DNA from: Crossaster papposus
Lineage: Eukaryota; Echinodermata; Asteroidea; Velatida; Solasteridae
Assembly: GCA_037893245.1 (NCBI GenBank)
Contig: JBAIAA010000774.1
Location: forward strand, 248,001-312,000
Reading direction: 5' to 3'
Length of the DNA stretch: 64,000 nt
This document shows, in pieces, positions 24,341 through 35,705 of the stretch (the stretch's first letter is position 1; every line of letters starts with the position of its first letter). Position numbers and translations under genes: made by a program. The notes under the pieces are model-generated. The model saw only the letters and a program-made list of their open reading frames with translations. It was not told where the DNA came from and made no database searches.

Positions 24341-24705
24341 AAGGTAGTATACACCATTTGCAGATATCGAAAATATTTACAACCGAATTATTAAGAAATA
24401 TCTTACTCATTTGAAAGTAAATAATGAATCTAGGCATCCAGCAAAATTATTGCGTTAGATATCCTGTAATTATTCCAAAAAATTGGATTTTATAAATAAA
24501 CGGCGATCGCGAAAAAAACAAAGATAACATAAGAATAACTGCTCGACGCCGGTTGAAAACAAACGCCGTTTTTCGAGCTTTTCTCGGCATCCATGATTGT
24601 AAAACTTTGAACAGGTCAGTTAAACGATATTTACTATAAAATACAACCCCCCAAATCCACCTATTCATGATAATTCAAGCAAATACCAATGGTGTATCGT
24701 ACCTT
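24341..24705. mobile_element. 365-bp TIR element (MITE)
   Basis: The ends are AAGGTAGTATACACCATT (24341-24358) and AATGGTGTATCGTACCTT (24688-24705), inverted repeats with two differences. Both sides are flanked by TA, consistent with a 2-bp TA target duplication as in Tc1/mariner-type elements. The interior has no coding frame beyond about 70 codons. Confidence 0.65.
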
Positions 24706-25860
24706 TAATACAAACTCAGCCGGTGTCGTATGAGATTTAGACTCCTGTGAAAATCTTACTACTTTTTCATATTATTGAAATTATTGATATTATCTCTAAT
24801 TATTTTGAAATGAAAGGTACTGTGCAAACGACAAATAATGAATCGCCTCCAGTGTTAGTTCGCGACCAAATAAATGCAATTTTAGCTTTAACAAATGCCT
24901 TGGATTGAAAATTAGAATATATAAAGTCTGACACTTTAATACATATAGGATGGAGCTGCAGCGTTAACTATATTGAGTACTGCACAAAAACCTTAGTTTG
25001 GCCACTGTTTAAGGCTTTGTATTCTAAGATATGACCTACCTAAAATACGGATTTGTGTTTTGGGAGAATTTGAGCCATCCATTCATATGATTGTCAATCT
25101 ACTGCAACTTTGCAAGAATTGTTCACTGCACACACTATTTACACCACCATGTTTGTTTGCACTTAATTTGTTTGCTATATTTTTCAAGACGCCATACTCG
25201 GTTAGCTAATGTTAAGTCAAGCAAACAAAATATCATTCTTAGCATTCTTATACACTTTTGTATGCATTCTTATTTGCATTCTTTGTATTTTCTGCATTCT
25301 CTTTGCATTAAAATTGTAATTCTTTATTTTATTCAAAATGTTCCAATTCTTATCGTTTTTTCTTCAATGCATTCTTGAATTTTTTGAATTCTATGAATTA
25401 TTTTTTGTCTTTTGACGTATTGTTTGACGCGTTACAGGTATTTGACACATTCTTTTTTTAATTATTTGAATTTTCTTTTGCATTCCTTTTTGCATTCTTC
25501 AAATTTAAATTTGAAGAATTTAAACATTTGAAATGTTTCGAAGTCTTCGAGGTATTCTTTGACACATTCTTTGACGCATTTTTCGATGTGATCTTCGACA
25601 TTTTTTCGATGCATTTTTGGTGTATTCTTACCAATCTTATTTAAATTATTTGCATTCTTTGCATTCTTTAAATTCTTCTCACTTTTGGAGTTCTTCTCAT
25701 TCTTATAACAATTTATATTTGCATTTTTATTTGCATTCTTCGAATTCTTTGAATCTTATTTGCATTCTCAATTTTTCTATAATTTTTTTAGATGCATTTT
25801 AAAGCGGTGGTTACATCTTACGGTCATGAACGTAGTTGAACGCAGTGTGGTGTGACCGTA
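24706..25860. repeat. T-rich degenerate TTTGCATTCTT / TTTGACGCATTC repeats
   Basis: From about 25240 the sequence is dominated by imperfect copies of TTTGCATTCTT and TTTGACRCATTCTT. The same motif family resumes on the other side of the satellite (27700-27960), so the satellite sits within this older repeat. No gene seen. Confidence 0.6.
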
Positions 25861-27695
25861 GTAGTTAAGCGTAGTTAAACGTAGTTAAACGTAGTTAAAC
25901 GTAGTTAAACGTAGTTAAACGTAGTTAAACGTAGTTAAAAGTAGTTAAAAGTAGTTGAACGTAGTTCTGAACGTAGTTCTGAACGTAGTTCTGAACGTAG
26001 TTCTGAACGTAGTTCTGAACGTAGTTCTGAACGTAGTTCTGAACGTAGTTCTGAACGTAGTTCTGAACGTAGTTCTGAACGTAGTTCTGAACGTAGTTCT
26101 GAACGTAGTTCTGAACGTAGTTCTGAACGTAGTTCTGAACGTAGTTCTGAACGTAGTTCTTAACGTAGTTTTGAACGTAGTTCTGAACGTAGTTCTGAAC
26201 GTAGTTCTGAACGTAGTTCTGAACGTAGTTCTGAACGTAGTTCTGAACGTAGTTCTGAACGTGGTTAAACGTGGTTAAACGTGGTTAAACGTTTTTAAAC
26301 GTGGTTAAACGTGGTTAAACGTGGTTAAACGTGGTTAAACGTGGTTAAACGTGGTTAAACGTGGTTAAACGGGGTTGAACGGGGTTGAACGGGGTTGAAC
26401 GGGGTTGAACGGGGTTGAACGGGGTTGAACGGGGTTGAACGGGGTTGAACGGGGTTGAACGGGGTTGAACGGGGTTGAACGTGGTTCTGAACGTAGTTCT
26501 GAACGTAGTTCTGAACGTAGTTCTGAACGTAGTTCTGAACGTAGTTCTGAACGTAGTTCTGAACGTAGTTCTGAACGTAGTTCTGAACGTAGTTCTGAAC
26601 GTAGTTCTGAACGTAGTTCTGAACGTAGTTCTGAACGTAGTTCTGAACGTAGTTCTGAACGTAGTTCTGAACGTAGTTTAACGTAGTTTAACGTAGTTCT
26701 GAACGTGGTTAAACGTGGTTAAACGTGGTTCTAAACGTGGTTCTGAACGTGGTTCTGAACGTGGTTCTGAACGTGGTTCTGAACGTGGTTCTGAACGTGG
26801 TTCTGAACGTGGTTCTGAACGTGGTTCTGAACGTGGTTCTGAACGTGGTGCTGAACGTGGTGCTGAACGTGGTGCTGAACGTGGTGCTGAACGTGGTGCT
26901 GAACGTGGTGCTGAACGTGGTGCTGAACGTGGTGCTGAACGTGGTGCTGAACGTGGTGCTGAACGTGGTGCTGAACGTGGTGCTGAACGTGGTGCTGAAC
27001 GTGGTGCTGAACGTGGTGCTGAACGTGGTGCTGAACGTGGTGCTGAACGTGGTGCTGAACGTGGTGCTGAACGTGGTGCTGAACGTGGTGCTGAACGTGG
27101 TTCTGAACGTGGTGCTGAACGTGGTGCTGAACGTGGTGCTGAACGTGGTGCTGAACGTGGTGCTGAACGTGGTGCTGAACGTGGTGCTGAACGTGGTTCT
27201 GAACGTGGTTCTGAACGTGGTTCTGAACGTGGTGCTGAACGTGGTGCTGAACGTGGTGCTGAACGTGGTGCTGAACGTGGTGCTGAACGTGGTGCTGAAC
27301 GTGGTGCTGAACGTGGTGCTGAACGTGGTGCCGAACGTGGTGCCGAACGTGGTGCCGAACGTGGTGCCGAACGTGGTGCCGAACGTGGTGCCGAACGTGG
27401 TGCCGAACGTAGTTCTGAACGTGGTTAAACGTAGTTCTGAACGTAGTTAAACGTAGTTCTGAACGTAGTTAAACGTAGTTAAACGTAGTTCTGAACGTAG
27501 TTAAACGTAGTTCTGAACGTAGTTAAACGTAGTTTTGAACGTAGTTAAACGTAGTTTTGAACGTAGTTAAACGTAGTTTTGAACGTAATTAAACGTAGTT
27601 TTGAACGTAGTTAAACGTAGTTTTGAACGTAATTAAACGTAGTTTTGAAAGTAGTTAAACGTAGTTTTGAAAACAGTTAAACGTAGTTCTGAATT
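25861..27695. repeat. Satellite of alternating 10- and 12-bp units
   Basis: The blocks, in order, are GTAGTTAAAC (10-mer), GTAGTTCTGAAC (12-mer, from about 25961), GTGGTTAAAC (from 26262), GGGGTTGAAC (from 26371), GTAGTTCTGAAC (from 26481), GTGGTTCTGAAC (from 26731), GTGGTGCTGAAC (from 26848) and GTGGTGCCGAAC (from about 27331). From 27411 there is a 22-bp dimer joining a 12-mer and a 10-mer. Every unit keeps the GAACGT/AACGT junction. The 12-mer contains GTTC-T-GAAC and GAAC-GTA-GTTC, both self-complementary. Because 12 is a multiple of 3 and the unit lacks stops, two frames stay open for up to about 240 codons (VLNV and GAER repeats). These are artefacts. Confidence 0.95.
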
Positions 27696-28802
27696 CGAAT
27701 TCGTGGGATATTTCGCATTCTTCCCTCCATTTTGTATGCATATTTTGTTATTTCATTGACGCATTCTTTGACGCATTCTTCAAATTATGTGATTTTTTTT
27801 AATTGTTAACTTCTGTAAATCTTTGAATTATAATTCTTCATATTCTTTTTTGCATTATTGCATTCTTTTTTGCTTTCTTTTTTGCATTCTTAGAGGCATT
27901 CTTTGACGCATTCTTGGACATATTTTAGGGCACATTCTTCACATTTTTCAAAATCTGCACATTGGAGCTCATTCTTTGACATACCATACCAAATAAAAGT
28001 TGAAATGTTTTGAAATGTTTAGCTGTTTTCTGTGAGAGATATTTTATATAATGTGCTGGGGAGTAATTCTACCTTTCAAAAATGTCAAAAGGTTTTGAAA
28101 GGTCAAACCATGTACTTATATGCATAGCAACTGTACTGATATTTGGTTGAGCAATAGCTCCACCTTTCATTTTCTTTCTCAAAGTTTTGGAAGGTCTGGC
28201 CATTTTCTGATAGACTTCCCATACATTTATCATAGGGTATACCATAGCCCAGTTTTTCTACCTTTCAATTCTTTTCAAAAGGTATTGAAAGGTGTGGTAG
28301 TGCAGTAGCAACAAATTCTGGAGCGTTTTGAAAGGTTCATACTTTGTTATATCCATTTCGCCCAGTAAGCAGATTTTGAAAGGTTTTGAAAGGTTTTACC
28401 ATAGGAGGGTTAAAAAAAATCTGCTGCATTCTTTGACGCAGTTTTCGACGCATTCTTTAATACCAATCTGCAAATTTTCCAAATTTCAGGCTAACGAGCT
28501 TGAGTTTGTAATCAGAATGTTCCTCCTATGTTGATGTACATGAGATGCCTGGTCTACTTTTTAAAGTTAAATCTAAATTACTCAGGGGTCCTTATGTGCA
28601 TTTATATATTACATGTACATGTACCTCTTTGGTATTTTTTACAACTTGTTACACACTGTACATGTACTGAATGCTCTCTCTTGTATTATTGTTTTCATTT
28701 TTGTTCACAGATCTCCATGTACCTAGACTGCCTGGCCTTTAAGTGTTATAAAGGCTAAGCAAAGATTGGCTGCAACACATTCTAATTGACATACAAAGGT
28801 AA
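27696..28802. repeat. Degenerate CATTCTTTGACG and TTTTGAAAGG motif region
   Basis: 27700-27960 continues the TTTGACGCATTCTT repeat. 27990-28410 has about ten copies of TTTTGAAAGGT or its complement CCTTTCAAAA in both orientations, spaced irregularly. No gene was seen. Confidence 0.5.
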
Positions 28803-30270
28803 AGGCTGGCTCACACTATGACGAATAGGGGGGTACGGCAAGCTACGGTAAGCTGCGAATTTCAATTTTGAATTTGCCGCCACTCATCGTGTGTTGCCGT
28901 CAGTTGTTACTGACAAATCCGCCAGCGACCGCAGACGACCGAAATCATCAGTCGCGTCCGTCGGCAAAAATTCCAGCTTGTTGGAAATTTTGTGGCGGCA
29001 ACAAAATTCGTTGTGATTCCGTTCAGATTTCGTTAGAGACCGCAACCCTTATTTCCTTGACGTTTCCATGCCGTGCGATTCCGTCTTTAGTCGTTTTAAG
29101 GTCGTCACAATTTCGTTGGTAGTCGTTGTCAACGACCATTGACGGCAAAACAACGGCAAGTGACGTCACATCTCGAACCCTGACGACACATTTCGGCAAG
29201 TAACAAAATTGTAACGACCTTGGTGCGACGATGGATTGCGAATTTTGGCCGGAGGGTGACGGGTGATGACTGTTGATGGCGGGTAGTTTGCGAGTACCTG
29301 CGGCATTGCAACGGTGGCCTGCGGTGGGTTACGATTTTGCAACGACGGTCCACGATTTTAAACTTTTAGTGCGATTTTTCACGTTGTGTGACGCCAGAAC
29401 GTTGTGAAGAGTGGGAACGCCAAACTCGACTATTTATACGACCCGCACACACACACAAGTGGTTAAATGCCGTCAATAGGGGACGGGGCATTGTCCGACC
29501 GTCTTCCCTCTTTTGTTTGTACTCTAACGTTTTCGGATGATCGCCATAGGATTTGCACACGAGTCTGAATCGGGGACCTTTGCGGAATAGGGGACCCCAT
29601 TGTTCCCTTTGTCATACGTCCCCTATTTCAATCAAAAACAAACGCAGCTTTACCTTACATACGCACTGTGGACATTCCTTTGTCTTCGTGTAGTTAACAA
29701 ACTTTGACTAAATACTCATTTTTCTCGCTTCCCCAAAACAAATTTACCCTCAAATTTGGATTATGGGCCTCTCAGCTGTCCCTTCTATCTTTTCTATATA
29801 TAACCCTAACCCGTTTTTCCTCTAGCGCTCTTTTTCGGAAACTGAAAAACGGATTGTGGACGTGTGCAAGTCCACACACCGTAACCTCTTCCCGCATCGT
29901 GTGGACCTATATTGTTCGGAGGTCCACAGTGCGTATGCAAGACTAACTCACAGGCTTTGATATCGACCGCAACCCACCGTCAGCCACCGTTCCTTGCCGC
30001 CAGCCAATCCGCTGCTAGCCGTCTGACCTCGTTCCTTGTTGCCGGGCTCCGTCGAGACATCGTCACTCGCCGCCCAGACAACGTCCGAGTTTGGTCGCTA
30101 GCCTCCGTTCCCTGCCGCAGCCATTCGTCCCTTGCCGTCGTGTTGTCGCTGGAGGTCGTTCCCAACCGTCAGCGAATCTTGGTTTTCCCCTTTTGCCGTC
30201 GCTTTGCCGCTTTGATTTTCACGTTCGTCGCCCTTCGTTGGGTCTTTGCCGCTACTATGTGAGCCAGCCT
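28803..30270. mobile_element. Harbinger-like non-autonomous TIR element (E)
   Basis: The ends AGGCTGGCTCACAC (28803) and its inverted counterpart GTGAGCCAGCCT (ending 30270) are flanked by the direct repeat TAA (28800-28802 and 30271-30273). A 3-bp TWA target duplication is the PIF/Harbinger signature. The interior is rich in CGACGG, TTGCCG and CGTTG words arranged as subterminal repeats in opposite orientation in the two halves. There is no transposase frame. A 276-bp fold-back unit is inserted near the middle. Confidence 0.7.
29660..29935. repeat. 276-bp fold-back unit inside element E
   Basis: The arms TACGCACTGTGGAC (29660-29673) and GTCCACAGTGCGTA (29922-29935) are perfect inverted repeats. 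The interior adds GTCCACACAC/GTGTGGAC pairs near 29870-29905. It has no target duplication that I can define and no coding capacity. Confidence 0.65.
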
Positions 30271-30335
30271 TAAAGAAGGCAGCAAATTGTATAGTGCTTC
30301 AGAAACAAGATTGTGCATTCTTCAGAAGTGTATCC

Positions 30336-30606
30336 GTACCCCACTGATATGTATGATAACAACTGTTTGGACCACAAAGATTACTCCTCAAGGCTGAATT
30401 TTACACTGAACACTTTAATTGAACTCCAACGTCTGAATAAGACAATTACTTATCATCCAATGGATCAACCCATTAAACAAATCTTATGAATACAAGTTTT
30501 AGAACAACAATATAAATGACAATGTTGAGCGCTCAACTTTAATAAAACATGTACATGTACAATAGGCCTATATGTCACTATGTACCAGGATCCTGGATTT
30601 AGGTAA
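30336..30606 (-). mobile_element. C left LTR, outer part
   Basis: Aligns with 61139-61406 of the right LTR, sharing AACAACTGTTTGGACC and AGCGCTCAACTTTAAT. It ends with the GTAA (30603-30606) at which gypsy B inserted. Confidence 0.85.
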
Positions 30607-32043
30607 TGTGACACTGAGAAATTGAGATCTACAGGATGGTGTACGTTCATTGCTGGTTTATTTATTGGTGTTACCACGCAAAAACCCTGACAAGATACAA
30701 AATACAATTTCCATATAAATACATGTACACGGTACTATGCTTTGGAAAATACCAATTGAGCAAAGAACAATATAAAGTAAATATGAAAAGGGAAATGTCT
30801 TGCACACAAATCACACAATTTACTCCAACTGTAAAGTTATCATTGTCCTTAAAAGAAAATACAAGGCATGTAAATGCTTTAACTTGCAAAGTCAAGAAAA
30901 GAAATAACTAAGTAAAAGTGCAATGACCTCTGTTGCTATGGAATTGGAAAATCAAAGACTTAAATCAGTCCGCTCATCCTTATAACATAATGATCAAATA
31001 AAACTAAAGAATATTAAACATAGTAAAGAAAAAGGTGAATATAATGTGTTATGATAATAATAGAAAATGAAATAATGATGATAATCAATAGACAAAATAA
31101 ATGAAACTATGTGCCGTATCACTAATAAATATAATCAGACCCTAAAGGACTAGTGGGCCAGTCTAGTAAGATAACTGCCAGCACATGCAGTCCAATAAAC
31201 AATGCAGCTTGTCCATGCTAGGGCATTAACACACATGTTTAACTTCCTGCCCTACTGTACTGGGGTATAGGCCACCTCTAAGGAACTGTGTGCACCTCAT
31301 TAAATATGCAGCAACTTAAGGGAATAAGTGTTACACAGGGGCTATACTACAGTGCACTATGGACAGTTTGTACAGGACAAAGAAACTATGAATTTATACT
31401 CTAAAACTAGGAATCGAAGAGTATAAATATAAAAGTGGTAAAATACTAGAAAAGGCATTAATACAGTAAATCTGAGGAAACTATCCTTGGTATTATCTAT
31501 TTAGGAAATGAACTATAACTTGAACTGGAAAATAAAGTGAATACACATATATATGTATTGGCATAAATCAAAGTAAAGGAAAACTCAATTCTCCATGTTC
31601 CTGAAATGGGAAAATCTCTAATTCTAAATAGAGAAAGTAATCACCTGCATGAACATTTTCTATAACGCAATCTGCAGAGACTTCAGACAAAACTAAATCG
31701 CTGTTGAATTAACAACTTATAAAATCAAAGTAACTTTCTCGACATAAAGGATCTGAGGAAAGTAGAATAACTTCTTAATAAATATGAAAATAATATAAAA
31801 ATACACTTACCCCAGCCAAGCTATACTCTGGAACTATTATGGCGATGAAAAACTACTCATTAAACAAATCGAGAAATTCACGAGTATAGAACGTGCACAT
31901 GTGTTTGCAGTGATGTTGCCTGCATAAAGGCTGTAGGGTGAATGACTCACTTGGCAAGCATGCACCAAGATGATAGCCAAGGCATGAGAGTCAAGCGAGG
32001 ACGCTGCATATTGCAAGGGCAATATGTAAATGAGCCTGTCACA
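30607..32043 (-). mobile_element. B 3' LTR, 1437 bp
   Basis: It matches the 318-bp 5' LTR at both ends but contains 1110 extra bases (about 30877-31986). The short LTR joins the two sides at an ATG shared by both edges, so a microhomology deletion in the short copy is likelier than an insertion here. The extra segment is AT-rich and non-coding. Confidence 0.85.
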
Positions 32044-32235
32044 TACTCCCCTGCTTAAAAGTTGGCGTCCCGACAACCTCCACTAACTATACATAACAAA
32101 TAAGAAATGTTTAATACAAATATAAAAGCGGTATAAACTACACAAACAAACATTATCTTGGCTGGACTCCTGCCAGCATCTGTGCTAGCAGCAACTGGGT
32201 TCGGCTGATGTCTGCTAGTACACGAGGATCCACAG

Positions 32236-33784
32236 CTATAGTGCTGTAGCCGGAGCGAGCATTGCGGGTATCTCCGACTGAATTATAGACTTGGGCAGGT
32301 GATGGGGATTGGAGTGATGGCCTGCTCCAGTACGGTTGGATTGACGAATTTTAACTTGTTGCTCACCTGGGCCATCACTGGTGTTGTTTTCCTGGACAGG
32401 CTCTTGTGTCATTTCGTCCTCTTCCAGAATGTGTGCTGGCGGAGCATCGGCTGGACCAACTAGCTGCCCTGTGGAGTGCGATGCTAGATGAAGCTGCTCC
32501 CCTGCTTTGTGTGAAGCTGTGGGTTCCTCATCTGGCTCTACACTCTTGTTGATGGCTGGCATCTCTGGGGCCTCCTCTGGATGCGTCACTATAAAAAGGA
32601 GTTCATCCTCCTTCCCGTCTGCATCAGTGTGAACTGATGAGCTAAGTACATCCTCTGTTGTCGGGTGACAATCTGCGATAGGTGCAGCATCCTGCACCAT
32701 GGCCCGACCATCCAACATGTCCCTTCTCTTGATGGTCTTCTCTTGCCCATCTCCGCTGAGTGGAGCTACCACGTACACATGCCCTTCAGGGTTGGGCCTG
32801 CGTATGACCTCGTGGGGTAGGGCTCCCCAGACGTCTTGGATCTTGTGTCTGCCCTTGATGCTGGCTCTATTACGAAGAAAGACCTTGGCGCCAACACGAA
32901 GATCCTAATCCCTCGCTGTCTCATTGTGTTGTTGCTGTCTTCTCTGAAGCCAACTCAAATGCTAGCTTCATCCGGCTGTGGTGGTCAGCTATCGACTGTT
33001 CGAGCTCTGGATCGTCATGTGATTGGTCGTTTGTGCTGAAGATATGGTCGATTGGTAACTGGGGCTCCCGTCCGTAGAATAGGTAATATGGGGAATAGCC
33101 GGTGGATGAGTGCGGGGTGGCATTGTAAGCATAGATTAGCTCTGGTAGGAGGTCTGGCCAACGTCGTTTCTTTTCTGGAGGAAGTGTTCTTAGGCGGTCA
33201 TGCAGAGTACGGTTGAACCGTTCGCATTGTCCATTTCCTTCGGGGTGGTACGGAGTCGTTCGGCTTTTAGAGATGCCATACATCGTACACAGCTCACTGA
33301 CAACCTTGCTTTCGAAATTCCTTCCTTGGTCACTATGTAGTCGGTGAGGAACTCCAAACCGAACAAACCAGTCGCGCACAAGGACACGGGCCACAGTAGT
33401 TGCTTTCTGGTCTCTGCAGGGTATGGCCTGGGTGAACTTTGTAAAGACGTCTGTGATAACTAGTACGTTCTCTACGTTGTTTGTCCCAGGCTCGAGTACA
33501 GTGAAATCCATTGCAACAACTTCTAGTGGTCGTTTTGCTATGAGAGACCCCATTGTTGGATGTAGCTTCCTACCAGCCTTCGCTAGTAAACACCTCTGGC
33601 AATCTCTACAATGGGCTTCGATGTCGGAGATCATCCCCGGCCAGTAACATCGGCTTTGGGCCAGCTTGGTTGTCTTTTCTATGCCTTGGTGTCCAAGTTG
33701 GTCATGAAGCGCATCAAGAACTTTAGCCCTCAGTGCCAGTGGTAGGAGTAGTTGATGACATTCTTGGCCAGAATCTATTTAGTC
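32236..33784 (-). pseudogene. B Pol: integrase and C-terminal tail
   Basis: On the minus strand the fragment begins just after the D insertion. The zinc-binding domain is ALHDQLGHQGIEKTTKLAQS, then YWPGM and CRDCQRC. The core has all three catalytic residues: D in VAMDFT, D in LHSDQGRNF and E in GQCERFN, the last two spaced D-x35-E. The main open stretch is 33634 down to 32921. A frameshift near 32905-32920 leads to FLRNRASIKGRHKIQD and then an acidic tail ending at 32236. A further one-base shift lies just after the D insertion point. The integrase core itself is undamaged. Confidence 0.8.
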
Positions 33785-34320
33785 CTGCAGATTACTACAA
33801 TAATATTGCATTTAGTGATACAAGCACCAACATTGGCACACATGCTCATTTTGGGTCACTTTATACAAAAAAACCGTTAGCTAAATTAAAATCCAAGATG
33901 GCCGCCATTTTTGAAGATGGCCGCCAATGAAGGCCAAATGTCACCGAAATATTGATGTACGGATGGATAGAATGGCAATACAAGCACAACACTTGGCATT
34001 TAACATCTTGTTTGGTCTCCCTGTTGTTGGTATATCCAAAACAGTATAGGCACTTGAAAATTTAAGATGGCCACCATTTTCCAAAATGGTCGCCACTGAA
34101 TGGCTAGTAGTAGTGTTACCAAGGATCAAACAGTAATACAAGAACAAAAATGGGCATTTAATCTCCATTTGAAACCAATATTATGGTAAAATTGTCAACC
34201 ACTAGGTAATTCAAGATGTCTACCATTTTTAAAGATGGCCGCCACAAGATGACTCAGCCTATATGTTACGAACAGTGACACATAAATCGTAACATATCTG
34301 GTACAAAGACATACAACACA

Positions 34321-34640
34321 CTGGTTGAAATTATTGGTTGAAAATAACCAATATATTGGTCGATTTAACCAATATATTGGTTGATTTCAACCAATCCAGT
34401 TGGTAGATATGTGGATAAAAATATTGGTTAAAATAACCAATCTGATATTACCTAGTCAATCCATATGCAATGTTGGTTAATTTAACCAATCCACAATATA
34501 CTCCAACCAATTTGTATTGGTAATTTGTATTGGTTATAGCACTAACCAATACATAATATTAGGACTGCATATTCATATTGGTTAACACGCAACCAATTTG
34601 CATAACACCAACCGATACAATATTTAATTCAAAGGTTCCC
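34321..34640. repeat. Cluster of AACCAAT/ATTGGTT words
   Basis: About 15 copies of ATTGGT or ACCAAT in both orientations within roughly 300 bp, often as palindromes such as AACCAATATATTGGTT. A near-identical cluster is in unit 2 (44690-45010), with smaller ones at 42905-42935, 43240-43310, 45425-45535 and 47115-47170. Confidence 0.8.
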
Positions 34641-34720
34641 ATGCAACCAATTACATAACGTGGACAAATTACGTAATGAAATACACCTTATTACTTATTA
34701 CACATTGCAATCATGCATAC

Positions 34721-35705
34721 TGTGACGGGAACTCCCCGGGCCAACCTAAGGCTGTTAGGATAAGTCGGACACCTATTAAAGCGACGACCCTCTTCCCAAC
34801 CTAAGGCGGTTCCCTAGACGAGAGATCACTCAGAGCGACCTAAAAGGCTAAGGGTGCAGGTCCGTTTTGGAGGAAATATACCGCCGATTATGATGATTGC
34901 GATTACTCTCTGTTAATTACATTATAACCTGTAACAAAGACTCCTTGACAACTGGGTTGACGGTACAATGAACAATAAAGATGATTTATTCACAACAATC
35001 AAGAAATGCACAGTAATTGGAAATTAAGTGGGCTGTTTAAATACTAGGGTCCTCAGCAGCAATGCACAATAACTGCAGTGTTCAGAACGCAAGAGCCATC
35101 CTAAACATTACACAAGCCTAGTCAGCATCAAGTGCCTAGTCAGCATCAAGTGCCTAGTCAGCATCAAGTGCCTAGTCAGCATCAAGTGCCTAGTCAGCAT
35201 CAAGTGCCTAGTCAGCATCAAGTGCCTAGTCAGCATTACATGCCCAAGTAAGCTGTGTACAACCAGTACAGCTTTGCACCTGCTACGCATTAACCATGCC
35301 AGCTTGCGTCAGCTACGTACAGCTAGCTATCTCAGCTTTGTACCACCAACACATTAACAATGTACAGCTATACCGCTTTGTACCGATTCGCATAAGCATC
35401 TCACAAAACGCAGCACCAGTTACCTACGTCTTATCTGCCGTGCAGCTCTCGAACAACTAACCATGAACATTACGTGTCTACCACCCAGGTAAACACGCAC
35501 CCCATGTAAAACGTATACATGTACTTAAGCATATGGGCTTTGTTACCCAATCGCGTGCATTCACGCAGTGAGTCACTGAGCGGTAAGCTCCGCCCAGCCA
35601 GCGCGCGCAACTACAGGTCATGTCCGCCCGTGGTTACAGTTCATTCATAAACTTTAGAATTACAATAACATAAACTGGCACTAAGTCCGTGCACTTTCCG
35701 TCACA
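34721..35705 (-). mobile_element. A 3' LTR, 985 bp
   Basis: TGTGACGGGAACTCC ... CTTTCCGTCACA. It contains an 18-bp tandem repeat (35117-35236) and lacks both the 243-bp fold-back and the ACCATGCAGGCTTGCGTA segment present in the 5' LTR. Confidence 0.9.
35117..35236. repeat. 18-bp tandem repeat in the A 3' LTR
   Basis: Six exact copies of CCTAGTCAGCATCAAGTG plus one diverged copy. The minus strand reads MLTRHL repeats, a by-product of an 18-bp unit. Confidence 0.9.

Noticed and set aside
25961..26260. GAACnnnGTTC words as steroid-receptor response elements
   Set aside because: They differ from the known 15-bp palindrome and arise from the satellite unit; no evidence of regulation.
25955..27450. 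Long open frames reading VLNVVLNV, SERSSERS and GAERGAER
   Set aside because: They follow automatically from a 12-bp unit without stop codons; several frames are open at once and the boundaries coincide with unit switches.
35108..35290. MLTRHL repeat peptide
   Set aside because: By-product of the 18-bp tandem repeat in an LTR; the repeat number varies freely between LTRs.
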